A stretch of DNA of 49,334 nt from Palsa-1188 sp050010575 (lineage in GTDB: Bacteria; Bacillota; DSM-12270; Thermacetogeniales; Thermacetogeniaceae): the NCBI GenBank assembly GCA_050010575.1, contig JBEKKU010000003.1:1-49334 (forward strand), in the 5' to 3' direction. Below, in pieces: positions 35,169-42,909 of this stretch. Under the pieces are notes generated by a model, which saw only the letters and a program-made list of their open reading frames with translations, searched no databases and had not been told where the DNA came from. A program made the position numbers and the translations under genes. Numbering within the stretch: position 1 is the first letter of the stretch; the number at the start of each line of letters is the position of its first letter.

Positions 35169-35596
35169 AGGACAGCCGCTTCTTCCCGTTCACGCCGTAT
35201 TTGTTCCTCGATCCACTCCCGGTAGGCCCCGGGGCTCAGCAGATCGTCCAGTTCGGATAAATCCGTCAGTTTCACCTTGATCAGCCAGCCGGCGCCGTAC
35301 GGGTCCTGATTCACCCCAGCCGGATCCGCCTCCAGGTCGCTGTTCACCTCTACTACCATCCCACTCACGGGAGGCGCCAGCCCACCTACCCACTTCCCGG
35401 ATTCGATCGAGCCGGAGACTTCTCCGCGGCGGACCAGGGTGCCGACTGGCGGCAGTTCCAAGTACAGAACATCACCGGCGACGCTCTGGCCATAGGCTGT
35501 GAGGCCGATCACCACCTCACCCGCAGCCGGCTGCACCCAGTAATCTTTCCTGTCGTAATGCAGATCTTCTGGAACAAGCCACTTGTCAAGTTGCAT
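35165..35596 (-). CDS. GcvH-like lipoyl carrier protein 1
   Basis: 143 aa lipoyl-domain protein of the glycine-cleavage-H fold: PEDLHYDRKDYWV start, GEVVIGLTAYG, ELPPVGTLV. The lipoylated lysine is probably K68 in IESGKWVGG, where classical H-protein has ES(V)KA. The tail is extended and charged. No gcvT, gcvP or other glycine cleavage gene lies in the window, so it is unlikely to serve that pathway. It is flanked by two ligase genes. AAGGAGG site before the ATG. Confidence 0.83.
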   Translation of the reverse strand: MQLDKWLVPEDLHYDRKDYWVQPAAGEVVIGLTAYGQSVAGDVLYLELPPVGTLVRRGEVSGSIESGKWVGGLAPPVSGMVVEVNSDLEADPAGVNQDPYGAGWLIKVKLTDLSELDDLLSPGAYREWIEEQIRREREEAAVL

Positions 35597-35641
35597 CTTG
35601 CTTCCTCCTTCTCCTGTGATGGAAGGTGGTTGTCATATATC

Positions 35642-36586
35642 TCACGCCTCCGCCGGCAATGCATCCGGGCGCCGGCTGCCGGTGTTGTGTATGGGCGGAA
35701 GATCCCCATCAGCAAGCAGATCCAGGCAGTCTGACAGGCTTGCCATCCTGCCGCCCCTGAGCAGGGCAATCCCGCTCTCCCCACTGGTGTGACTACGCTC
35801 CATCAGGTAAACACCCTCGGCGATCTTGATCTTGCGCTGTAGACGCCTGCGCCCCAGCAGATGCAGCCATGACTGGCCGGTGAGCCGCGCCTGGAGCCGC
35901 CCAGCTTCCGCCCTCAGTTCCTCGTCAGGCAGTCGTTGGGTGAGCGGGCCAAACTCCTCGGCAAAGCCCGCCGCCAGGGCCGCACTCAGCCTGGAACGCG
36001 GTGGCAATTCCGGCAGCCAATCCGCCAGGGTGGTCATATGCTGCCTCATGACGGTCTTGAGGCAGGCCCTGAAATCAGGCCCGGGCACCCGCAGCAACCC
36101 GCTCATGAGATCAAAATCAAAGTCTAACAGAATGTTGCCCGTGTAGGCCACGCACTCTCCGACATCCCCGGAGGCGCTCCCCGAACACTTGCTGCCCCCC
36201 ACCACGATGTCAGCCGGTTCACGCAACTCTGCCGGCAGGCCGTACAGCCGGTAAACTTTTATAGCCGGTTTCAGGAACTTTTCATAAAGCCGCTGCCGGC
36301 GCAGCGGGAGGGCGGGGTTGTCCCGCCGCAGCACCAGCTGAAAAAATATCTGGTTGCTGTCCAGGTAGACCACGCCTCCGCCTGTTTCACGCCGCAGTAG
36401 AGGAAGGCCGCGGACCTCGCAGTATGATCGATCTATCTCCTGTTCGAGGTCATCGTGAAGGCCCAGGCAGACGTAGGGGCTGGTGGGATAGCAGATGATC
36501 AGGCCTTCCCGTCCCAGATAGGCCAAGGCATGGTAGTAGCACTGGGTTGACCACCAGTCAATGCCTGCCAGGTCATAAAAATCCAC
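35642..36586 (-). CDS. Lipoate-protein ligase A family protein, paralogue 3
   Basis: 314 aa biotin/lipoate ligase fold. Motifs RRETGGGVVYLDS, the lysine in GGSKCSGSASGD, YTGNILLDFD. The N-terminus (STQCYYHALAYLG) differs from the other two paralogues and the C-terminal domain is diverged. All catalytic-loop elements remain, so it is probably active as a transferase or ligase, perhaps on the second GcvH-like carrier or on E2. It is encoded 38 bases after the DUF6506-like gene. Confidence 0.82.
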   Translation of the reverse strand: MDFYDLAGIDWWSTQCYYHALAYLGREGLIICYPTSPYVCLGLHDDLEQEIDRSYCEVRGLPLLRRETGGGVVYLDSNQIFFQLVLRRDNPALPLRRQRLYEKFLKPAIKVYRLYGLPAELREPADIVVGGSKCSGSASGDVGECVAYTGNILLDFDFDLMSGLLRVPGPDFRACLKTVMRQHMTTLADWLPELPPRSRLSAALAAGFAEEFGPLTQRLPDEELRAEAGRLQARLTGQSWLHLLGRRRLQRKIKIAEGVYLMERSHTSGESGIALLRGGRMASLSDCLDLLADGDLPPIHNTGSRRPDALPAEA

Positions 36587-36624
36587 GGCTATCCCCTCCG
36601 CCCGTCCACATTGCCGGTCATATA

Positions 36625-36927
36625 CTAGAACAGTTCGTCACCGCTCTTGAACTCGATCCCCGGGTGGTTGTCAAAGCGCACCACGCCGATCGCCGCTTTT
36701 CCCTGCACCGCCTTCTTCACCGCCGCCGTGCCCTCGATGCCGAAGCCGCCGCACAGCTCGATAGCGCCCACACCCTGCGCCGCCAGTTCCCCGGCCACCT
36801 GCACTGCATCCGCATAGCTCTTCACTCCGACCACCGTCAGGTTCACCGCCGGAGTCTCCACAACCGTCCTGTGCTTGCCGGAATCCGCTCCCGGCGCCAG
36901 AAAGATAAATGCCGCCTCTAATGCCAT
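36625..36927 (-). CDS. DUF6506-like small protein
   Basis: 100 aa, soluble. It shows two alternating strand-helix units: ALEAAFIFLAPGADSGKHR, LTVVGVKSYADAV and a Gly-rich GAIELCGGFG segment with a single cysteine. It resembles the DUF6506 family; biochemical function unknown. ATG at 36927 with GGGAGG upstream. It lies between the GlcF-like gene and a ligase, so it is part of the operon. Confidence 0.7.
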   Translation of the reverse strand: MALEAAFIFLAPGADSGKHRTVVETPAVNLTVVGVKSYADAVQVAGELAAQGVGAIELCGGFGIEGTAAVKKAVQGKAAIGVVRFDNHPGIEFKSGDELF

Positions 36928-36997
36928 CTCTCTCACCTCCCCTCTCGATCCGCCATTAAAATATGCGCTATCTCTTTTGAACCGTCTCCTTGCTTCG

Positions 36998-38167
36998 CTA
37001 GTCGACAGCCTCCAGGAGGAGTTCGCTGACGTCCATCACCCTGACGGGCAGGCCGGCCTTGCGGATGGCCGCGCTCAGCATCTGCTCGCACTGTTGGCAG
37101 GCGGAGACCGCCACGGTGGCGCCGGTAGCCGCAATCTCCTCCACCCGGAACCGGGCGATCTCAGCAGACAGATCGGGGTCTACGCTCTGGAGATTGCCTC
37201 CCCCGCCGCAGCACAGCGATGACTCTCTGCTGTGCTCCAGTTCCACAAAGCTGACGCCGGGGATGCTCCTGATGATCTCCCGGGGCGCCTCAAAAACTCC
37301 GCTGTTGCGTCCGAGATCGCAGGGATCGTGGTAGGTCACCACCTCGTCCAGAGGCTGCGGCTCCAGGCACCCGTCACGAACCAGCCGGGCCAGGTACTCG
37401 CTGGTGTGCAGGATCTCCAGATCGTACCCGGCCAGGTCCTCCTGGCAGTCGTGCTTCCAGACGTGATAGCAGGAGGCGCAGCTGGCGATCAGGGTATGAA
37501 TGCCCAGTTCCTTGACCTTGGCCACGTTGTGCCGGGCAAACTCCCTGGCGTCATCCACAAATCCGGCGCCCAGCAGGGGAAAGCCACAGCACCACTCCTC
37601 ACCACCGAGGGTGGTAAAATCAACCCCGGCCTTCATCAAAAGCTGACTGACGGCCAGGGGAATCTGGGCTGCCTGGGGGAAGAATGAGGAGACACAGCCC
37701 ACGAAGTAGCAGACCTCCGCCCCCTCCTGCCGGTCCAGGTGCTCCGGCTCCTCGTCGAGGTCCTGGGCCCACTCCAGACGGTCCTCGTTGTCAAAGGTGG
37801 AGACGTTTTTCCTGGCCAGCAGGTTATCCCTGATCTTGTCATAGGCCTGGGGCTCCTGACCCATCTGGCACAGGCGCCGGCGCAGTTCCAGCCACATGTT
37901 CCGGGTATCGATGCCAGTGGCACATTCCCGGGTACAGGCCCCACACAGGGTGCACTGGGCCACCCGCCGGGCAAAATCACCAGTCAGGGAGTCCTGGTGG
38001 CCCTTGGCGAAGATCTCCTTGGCCATGCTGATCTTTCCCCTGGGGGAGGCTGATTCCCATCCAATCACCCGGTAAACCGGGCAGGAACTCCGGCAGTTGC
38101 CGCAGCGGCCGCAGATCAACGACTCTTTTTCAAGGTCCTGAAGCAGGCTTTTATCATCCGGTGTCAT
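36998..38167 (-). CDS. GlcF/HdrD-like Fe-S oxidoreductase with two CCG domains
   Basis: 389 aa. Two 4Fe-4S ferredoxin motifs (CGRCGNCRSSCP, CTLCGACTRECA) are followed by two cysteine-rich CCG domains (CYFVGC ... CCGFPLLGAG ... CASCYHVWK; HDPCDLGRNSG ... CCGGGGN ... CQQCEQM). CCG domains in HdrB/HdrD bind a noncubane cluster that reduces disulfides; in GlcF the partner is a flavin oxidase. Its ATG overlaps the flavoprotein stop as ATGA, so the two form a complex. In a lipoyl operon without E3, a dihydrolipoyl/disulfide substrate is plausible. Confidence 0.87.
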   Translation of the reverse strand: MTPDDKSLLQDLEKESLICGRCGNCRSSCPVYRVIGWESASPRGKISMAKEIFAKGHQDSLTGDFARRVAQCTLCGACTRECATGIDTRNMWLELRRRLCQMGQEPQAYDKIRDNLLARKNVSTFDNEDRLEWAQDLDEEPEHLDRQEGAEVCYFVGCVSSFFPQAAQIPLAVSQLLMKAGVDFTTLGGEEWCCGFPLLGAGFVDDAREFARHNVAKVKELGIHTLIASCASCYHVWKHDCQEDLAGYDLEILHTSEYLARLVRDGCLEPQPLDEVVTYHDPCDLGRNSGVFEAPREIIRSIPGVSFVELEHSRESSLCCGGGGNLQSVDPDLSAEIARFRVEEIAATGATVAVSACQQCEQMLSAAIRKAGLPVRVMDVSELLLEAVD

Positions 38168-39621
38168 CTACAGCTGCCCCCTCCCGTAAGGCTTCTGATC
38201 CCCGCCAGGCAATCCATGCCAACTGCAAAAAACAGGGGGTTCAACAGCAGCGGCCACCTGTATAGCTTGCCAGGATTGAGGAGCCCCTTAGGATCGAGCC
38301 TTTCTTTCCTGGCCCTCAACTCCGCCAACCGGCGTCCCGTGAAGATGCGACCGAGATAGGGGGTGTTCCACAAACCCACCCCGTAGGGATAGCCTCCATG
38401 CCGGTAACCCACGTCATGGATCTTCTTTACCAGGCTGAGGCCGATGATGTAGTCAAATACCTTGGTCTCATCGGCAAAGAACATGGTCATGACGATCGCC
38501 CGCTCCGGAGAGGCCACGTGCCCATAAGTACAGAGTCCCAGATGGAGCCTGCGGGCGAGTTGTTTAATATCGGCGAGATAGGGTACCAGTGACTGGACCG
38601 GGAGCCAGACCTCGCCCCCCAGTTCCGAGGGACCGCTCCGCTTGAGCTTCAAGGATTTGTACCGCTCGTCCCACTCCTCCAGAGCAGCCTCCGGCGATAG
38701 GAACGAGACCGTCCGGCTGACGGCCACCAGTGACTCCACGGTCTGCTCCGCCGCCGCCAGTTCCTCCGGCATACCCTCGTAGTCGATGGCCAGCAGGCAC
38801 CCACCGGAAACCCCGTCCGGGGCGATTCCCTGCCGGTGCATCGCCTGCACGCAGGCATCGTCGGTGAAATGCAGGTTATAGGGCGTGACGCCGCTATCCT
38901 TGACCACCATCAACACCTCAGCAATCTCCCCGAGGTTCGGGGAATGCAGAAGATAATGCCTCATCGGATTGTTCCTGCGAATGGCGATCTTGAGCCTGGT
39001 CACGATCCCCAGCGTCCCCTCGGAAGCCGCAAACCAATCGAGCGGAGGGTCGGATTCCGGGGTCAGGCCACGGATCTCCCCGTCAGGCAGCACCACCTCG
39101 GCTGCCTGCACCTGTGACAGCAGTGAACCGTATTTCAGGCTGCCGATGCCGTAGCCCATCATGGTGAACCACCCGCCGATACTGGCGGAGGGAGCGCTGC
39201 TGGGAACTGACAGCGGCGCCAGGCCGCGGGTATTCAGGTAGTGTTCCAATTCGCCCCAGGTGGTGGCTGCCTTTACTGTAACCGTCAAATTCTCCTCGTC
39301 CAGTTCCACCACGCCCCGGAGCAGATTGAGGTCCAGCACGATCCCTCCCCGGGCGGGCACCGTGTTGAAATAGACAGTGGAGGCGCCCGCCCTGGGCGTC
39401 ACCGGAATACCGGCGGCGGAGGCCAGTTTGAGGATGGCGGAGACCTCTTCGGCATCTGCCGGCCTGACCACCAGGTCCGGCATCGTCCGGAACAGGGGAT
39501 CTACCAGCAGCGCCGGCACCGGGGCCAGGTCCCGGGCATAGAGAATGCACTCGAACAGACTATCTGTAGCACGCTCGGCACACATTTTCTTGATCTGCAA
39601 AAGTGCTTCAATTTTTTCCAT
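38164..39621 (-). CDS. GlcD-like FAD-binding (PCMH-type) oxidoreductase
   Basis: 485 aa. An FAD-binding PCMH domain with PDLVVRPADAEEVSAILK, GIPVTPRAGASTVYF and PSASIGGWFTMMGYGIGSLKYG, then a FAD-oxidase C-terminal domain ending LDPKGLLNPGKLYRWP. Related to glycolate/D-lactate dehydrogenase flavoproteins, so the substrate could instead be a 2-hydroxyacid. ATG at 39621 with GAGAGAGG upstream; the frame is open further up only as overlap with the lipoyl carrier gene. Pairs with the CCG-domain protein. Confidence 0.87.
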   Translation of the reverse strand: MEKIEALLQIKKMCAERATDSLFECILYARDLAPVPALLVDPLFRTMPDLVVRPADAEEVSAILKLASAAGIPVTPRAGASTVYFNTVPARGGIVLDLNLLRGVVELDEENLTVTVKAATTWGELEHYLNTRGLAPLSVPSSAPSASIGGWFTMMGYGIGSLKYGSLLSQVQAAEVVLPDGEIRGLTPESDPPLDWFAASEGTLGIVTRLKIAIRRNNPMRHYLLHSPNLGEIAEVLMVVKDSGVTPYNLHFTDDACVQAMHRQGIAPDGVSGGCLLAIDYEGMPEELAAAEQTVESLVAVSRTVSFLSPEAALEEWDERYKSLKLKRSGPSELGGEVWLPVQSLVPYLADIKQLARRLHLGLCTYGHVASPERAIVMTMFFADETKVFDYIIGLSLVKKIHDVGYRHGGYPYGVGLWNTPYLGRIFTGRRLAELRARKERLDPKGLLNPGKLYRWPLLLNPLFFAVGMDCLAGIRSLTGGGSCR

Positions 39622-39643
39622 GTCCTCTCTCCCTCGCCACGGT

Positions 39644-40066
39644 CTATCCGGCATGCTTGGCGATCTCCTCACGTAACCAGGACTCCAGACCCGCTCCATG
39701 GAGAAGCTGGGTGAGCCCTCCAGCAAGATCGTCCGGCTCGATCACGGCAATCCAGCCCTGCCCGTAGGGATCAGCGTTCAGAGGCTTGGGATTGGCCGCC
39801 AGGTCTTTATTGGCCTCAACCACCAGGCCGCTCATCGGGATCTGTACCTTGCCGGCCCACTTGCCCGACTGCAGGGAGACGAGTGTCTTCCCGGCTTCCA
39901 TTTCCTTCCCGGCTCTGGGTACCCGGATAAAGGTGATCTCTCCGGCCAGTTGCTGCATGAAGTCAGTGATCCCGATCCGGATCCGGTTGCCCTCCACCCT
40001 GACCCAGGCATAGTCGGTGGTATAGTATAGATCATCCGGCATCTCATACTTGTCGATCTTGGCCAT
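39644..40066 (-). CDS. GcvH-like lipoyl carrier protein 2
   Basis: 140 aa, H-protein-like fold: PDDLYYTTDYAWVRVEGN, IGITDFMQQLAG, then SLQSGKWAGKV with probable lipoyl-lysine K69, and the closing NADPYGQGWIAVIEPDD. It shares the SGKW motif and general plan with carrier 1 but is clearly diverged. ATG at 40066 behind GGGAGG; a start at 40099 is also open. Placed between the AhpD-like and GlcD-like genes. Confidence 0.83.
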   Translation of the reverse strand: MAKIDKYEMPDDLYYTTDYAWVRVEGNRIRIGITDFMQQLAGEITFIRVPRAGKEMEAGKTLVSLQSGKWAGKVQIPMSGLVVEANKDLAANPKPLNADPYGQGWIAVIEPDDLAGGLTQLLHGAGLESWLREEIAKHAG

Positions 40067-40098
40067 TTTCCGGCCTCCCTTCTGCTTGGCTTGACTCA

Positions 40099-40443
40099 TT
40101 ACTCCTCAAAAGCCTCCAGGGCCTTGGTCACCGCGGTGGCCACATAGGCCATGGACGGCGAACCGCCGAAGGCGACCGCCACGGCCGCGGCCTCCAGGAT
40201 CTCTTCCCGGGTCGCTCCCTCTTCCAGGGCCTGCTTGACGTGAATGTTGATGCAGTATTCACAGCGGACCGCCAGGGCAATCCCTAAGCCAATCAGTTCC
40301 TTGTACTTCCGCTCCAGTTCTCCTTCGATATAGGCCGCCTGGTCCATCTGGACAAAAGCCGCCGCCAGTTCCGGGCACTCATCGGCGATCTGGGCCATGC
40401 CCTCGCCGAGTTCCGCCATCAACTCATTCGGATCCTTTGCCAT
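40099..40443 (-). CDS. AhpD-like carboxymuconolactone decarboxylase-family protein
   Basis: 114 aa helical protein with the redox motif CEYCINIH (C61, C64, H68), and LERKYKELIGLGIALAVR before it. The motif is the AhpD-type thiol/disulfide centre, not the decarboxylase site. In Mycobacterium tuberculosis AhpD is reduced by the lipoyl E2 (DlaT), so a place next to E2 and two lipoyl carriers is meaningful. GGGAGGT precedes the ATG at 40443. Confidence 0.84.
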   Translation of the reverse strand: MAKDPNELMAELGEGMAQIADECPELAAAFVQMDQAAYIEGELERKYKELIGLGIALAVRCEYCINIHVKQALEEGATREEILEAAAVAVAFGGSPSMAYVATAVTKALEAFEE

Positions 40444-40531
40444 CTTCCTTACCTCCCGCGTGATTAATAAAGGAAACTTCTTCAGGTGGAGTTTCAACCC
40501 CAACTGAAGTTAGTTGACTTATCGCGCCCCA

Positions 40532-40615
40532 CCCGGGTACCCTCTAGGTCGGGTACCCGGGCACCCGGCTTAGCGCCACTTTTCTCCTGCCTCGGAGGCA
40601 GGAGCATTAGTGGCG
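40532..40615. promoter_or_regulatory. Two consecutive strong stem-loops between E2 and the AhpD-like gene
   Basis: First: CCCGGGTACCC/GGGTACCCGGG (40532-40542, 40551-40561). Second: an outer CGCCACT/AGTGGCG (40574-40580, 40609-40615) around CTCCTGCC/GGCAGGAG (40584-40591, 40597-40604). No T-run, so RNA processing, stabilisation or partial attenuation within the operon is more likely than termination. Confidence 0.6.
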
Positions 40616-40658
40616 GTTAGTCATCGGATACAGATATTTATAACAGTTCCCGCCCTGG

Positions 40659-41810
40659 TTAGATAAAGATCTTGTGCGGGTTCTCGATCAGATCGATCAG
40701 GATGCCCAGGAATTGCGCCGCCGGCGCCCCGTCGACGACCCGGTGATCGAAGGCCAGGGATAAGCCCATCAGGGGACGGATGGCGATCTGGCCATCTACC
40801 ACCACCGGTCGCTCTACAGTGCGCCCGATCCCCAGGATGGCCGACTCCGGCTGGTTGATGATCGGCGTGAACCAGTCCACCGAGCCGTAGGCTCCGATGT
40901 TGGTGATGGTGAAGCTGCCTCCGGTCATCTCGTCCGGCTCCAGCTTGTTCCGGCGCGCCCGCTTGGCCAGGTCCCGGATCTCCTTGCCGACTTCATACAG
41001 ACCCTTCTTGTCGGCATCTCTGACCACAGGAACTACCAGGCCGTCCGCCAGGGCCACCGCCACGCCGATGTTGATCTCTTTCAAGATTTTGATCTGCTCC
41101 CCGTCCAGGGTGACGTTCAGGCCGGGTTTCTTCTCCAGCGCCCGGGCCACCGCCTTTACCAGCAGGTCGGTGACGGAAGTCTTGTCCTTGTCCTTGACGC
41201 CATTATTGATCTTCTTGCGCAGGGCCAGGAGCGCCGACAGGTCGACGCTGGTGTGGTGGGTCACCTTGGGAGCCACCGTCCAGCTGTTGGCCATGTTGTC
41301 GCCGATGGCCTTCCTCATCCCCTCATAGGGAATGGCCTCCAGAGTTGCACGGTCGTCTGCAGAGGGAACCCCCTCCACGATCGCCCGCTCCACGTCCTCC
41401 CTGGTGATCCGGCCCTCGGGGCCAGTTCCGGCCAGCCGCTGGTAATCGATGCCGTTTTCCTCGGCCAGTTTCCTGGCAGCCGGCGAGATCTTCACCTTTT
41501 CCCCGGCTGGCGTTCCTGTTGAAGCTGCTGCTGCTACCGGCGCTCCCTTTAACAGATCGGCGATCTCCTCACCGGCAGCCCCGACCACAGCGATCAGGCC
41601 GCCGATCGGGAGCTTGGCCCCTTTAGGCGCCACAACCTTAAGCAATACCCCTTCTATCGGGGACTCTACCTTGTTAGTGATCTTTTCGGTCATGACCTCC
41701 ACGACCGCCTCACCCTTTTTGACGCTGTCCCCTTCATTCTTGAGCCACTTGGCCACAGTGCCCGTCTTCATGGACAGTCCCATTTTGGGCATTGCAATTA
41801 TCTCTGCCAT
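40659..41810 (-). CDS. acoC: Dihydrolipoamide acetyltransferase E2 (acetoin dehydrogenase type)
   Basis: 383 aa. Lipoyl domain 1-80 with probable lipoyl-lysine K43 (MTEKITN); peripheral subunit-binding domain at about 107-144 (SPAARKLAEENGID, GRITREDV); catalytic acyltransferase domain ending with DHRVVDG near 355. It transfers the acetyl group from E1 to CoA. The peripheral domain normally binds E1 or E3, yet no E3 gene is in the cluster. The start follows the AcoX-like gene by four bases. Confidence 0.9.
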   Translation of the reverse strand: MAEIIAMPKMGLSMKTGTVAKWLKNEGDSVKKGEAVVEVMTEKITNKVESPIEGVLLKVVAPKGAKLPIGGLIAVVGAAGEEIADLLKGAPVAAAASTGTPAGEKVKISPAARKLAEENGIDYQRLAGTGPEGRITREDVERAIVEGVPSADDRATLEAIPYEGMRKAIGDNMANSWTVAPKVTHHTSVDLSALLALRKKINNGVKDKDKTSVTDLLVKAVARALEKKPGLNVTLDGEQIKILKEINIGVAVALADGLVVPVVRDADKKGLYEVGKEIRDLAKRARRNKLEPDEMTGGSFTITNIGAYGSVDWFTPIINQPESAILGIGRTVERPVVVDGQIAIRPLMGLSLAFDHRVVDGAPAAQFLGILIDLIENPHKIFI

Positions 41811-41813
41811 CTA

Positions 41814-42848
41814 TTAATCCTCCTTTAGCCAGTTAAAATTGCCGAGAACCTCTTCCCTGCGGAAATAGCCACTGGCCACGGCCTGCCGCAGGATATTTTT
41901 AATATCGACCACGTTGGGCCCGTCAAAGTTAAGCCTGACCGCTGCTTCTTCCCCCGACCTGACCTCTACCTCTCGTTCCCCGTCCAGGGCGATGACGCAG
42001 GGAATGTGACCGATAGCGATCTCCTCCTCCAGTGCCACTGAGCGGTACCCCTGCAGCCTCACCGGCCGGATCAGGCCGGGAGCGATCGGGGCCAGGACGC
42101 CGATTTCGGCGCCGTCGAAGTCAATGGTCAGACCCCTGGGTTCAGAGATGCCGATCGGGTCGAGGTGGCCGGCAATGGAAGAGATGCCGATGTTGTACGG
42201 CTCCCCCCTGGTGACCACAATCTGCTTAATGCGCTCGGTGTCCCATACCGCCCGGGACCCGATAAAGTTGTCCTGCAGCACCACGGCATCGATCAGGGCG
42301 ATGTCGACCGGTTGGCCGCACTTGAAGATGGTGAGCTTCTTGGTCCGGATGACCGCCCCCGGGCCGTCAACTATGCCACCGGCGGCCAGGCCGGCGGCCA
42401 GGCCGGCGATCGTCCCCTCGACCATTTCCGGAAAAACGTTATTGGTTCCCGTAGATACGGAAACTAGGGGAATCTCCCCGCATCCTTTGGCCACCATCCG
42501 GTTGGTGCCGTCACCCCCCAGGGTGATGATGCAGCCGGCGCCGAGCCGGTTCAGCTCCTGCGCTGCCCGGCAGGAATCGATCTGGGTACCGGTCAGTTCC
42601 ATCTCCAACGGGATTACCTCGAGAGAAAGATGGTGCTGGCTGGATAGTCCATTCACCGCTTTATAAACAATACCGTAATAGTCGGGCATGAACAGAACCC
42701 GCTCCACTCCGGTGGCAGCCAGGCCCAGCAGGGCGCGGCGCACGATATTGACCTTCTCCTGGTTGTCAAAAACGGTGCCATACGCCACCAAACGCCGGAT
42801 ATCCTTGCCCGAGGCCGGGTTGGCGATGATGCCTGCTGTGACCACCAT
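41814..42848 (-). CDS. acoX: AcoX-like ATP-NAD kinase family protein
   Basis: 344 aa. NAD-kinase-like fold: GIIANPASGKDIRRL near the start and the ITLGGDGTNRMVAKG motif, with STGTNNVFPE after it, as in AcoX proteins. AcoX is found in acetoin catabolic operons; its role is not established. It lies between E1 beta and E2 and is the best evidence that the complex acts on acetoin rather than pyruvate. Strong GGGGGG-rich site. Confidence 0.85.
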   Translation of the reverse strand: MVVTAGIIANPASGKDIRRLVAYGTVFDNQEKVNIVRRALLGLAATGVERVLFMPDYYGIVYKAVNGLSSQHHLSLEVIPLEMELTGTQIDSCRAAQELNRLGAGCIITLGGDGTNRMVAKGCGEIPLVSVSTGTNNVFPEMVEGTIAGLAAGLAAGGIVDGPGAVIRTKKLTIFKCGQPVDIALIDAVVLQDNFIGSRAVWDTERIKQIVVTRGEPYNIGISSIAGHLDPIGISEPRGLTIDFDGAEIGVLAPIAPGLIRPVRLQGYRSVALEEEIAIGHIPCVIALDGEREVEVRSGEEAAVRLNFDGPNVVDIKNILRQAVASGYFRREEVLGNFNWLKED

Positions 42849-42873
42849 GCTTCACCCCCCCCAGAGTCAATGT

Positions 42874-42901
42874 GGTGGGCAGGAAGAATCTCCTGCCCAC
42901 C
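42874..42901. promoter_or_regulatory. Stem-loop between E1 beta and the AcoX-like gene
   Basis: Perfect 11-bp stem GGTGGGCAGGA/TCCTGCCCACC with a 6-base loop and no T-run. A third hairpin of the same kind within this operon. Confidence 0.6.
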
Positions 42902-42909
42902 CAGCAGTA

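Noticed and set aside
35165..40066. Glycine cleavage system
   Set aside because: Only H-like proteins are present; no T, P or L protein gene, and the lipoyl motif is unusual.
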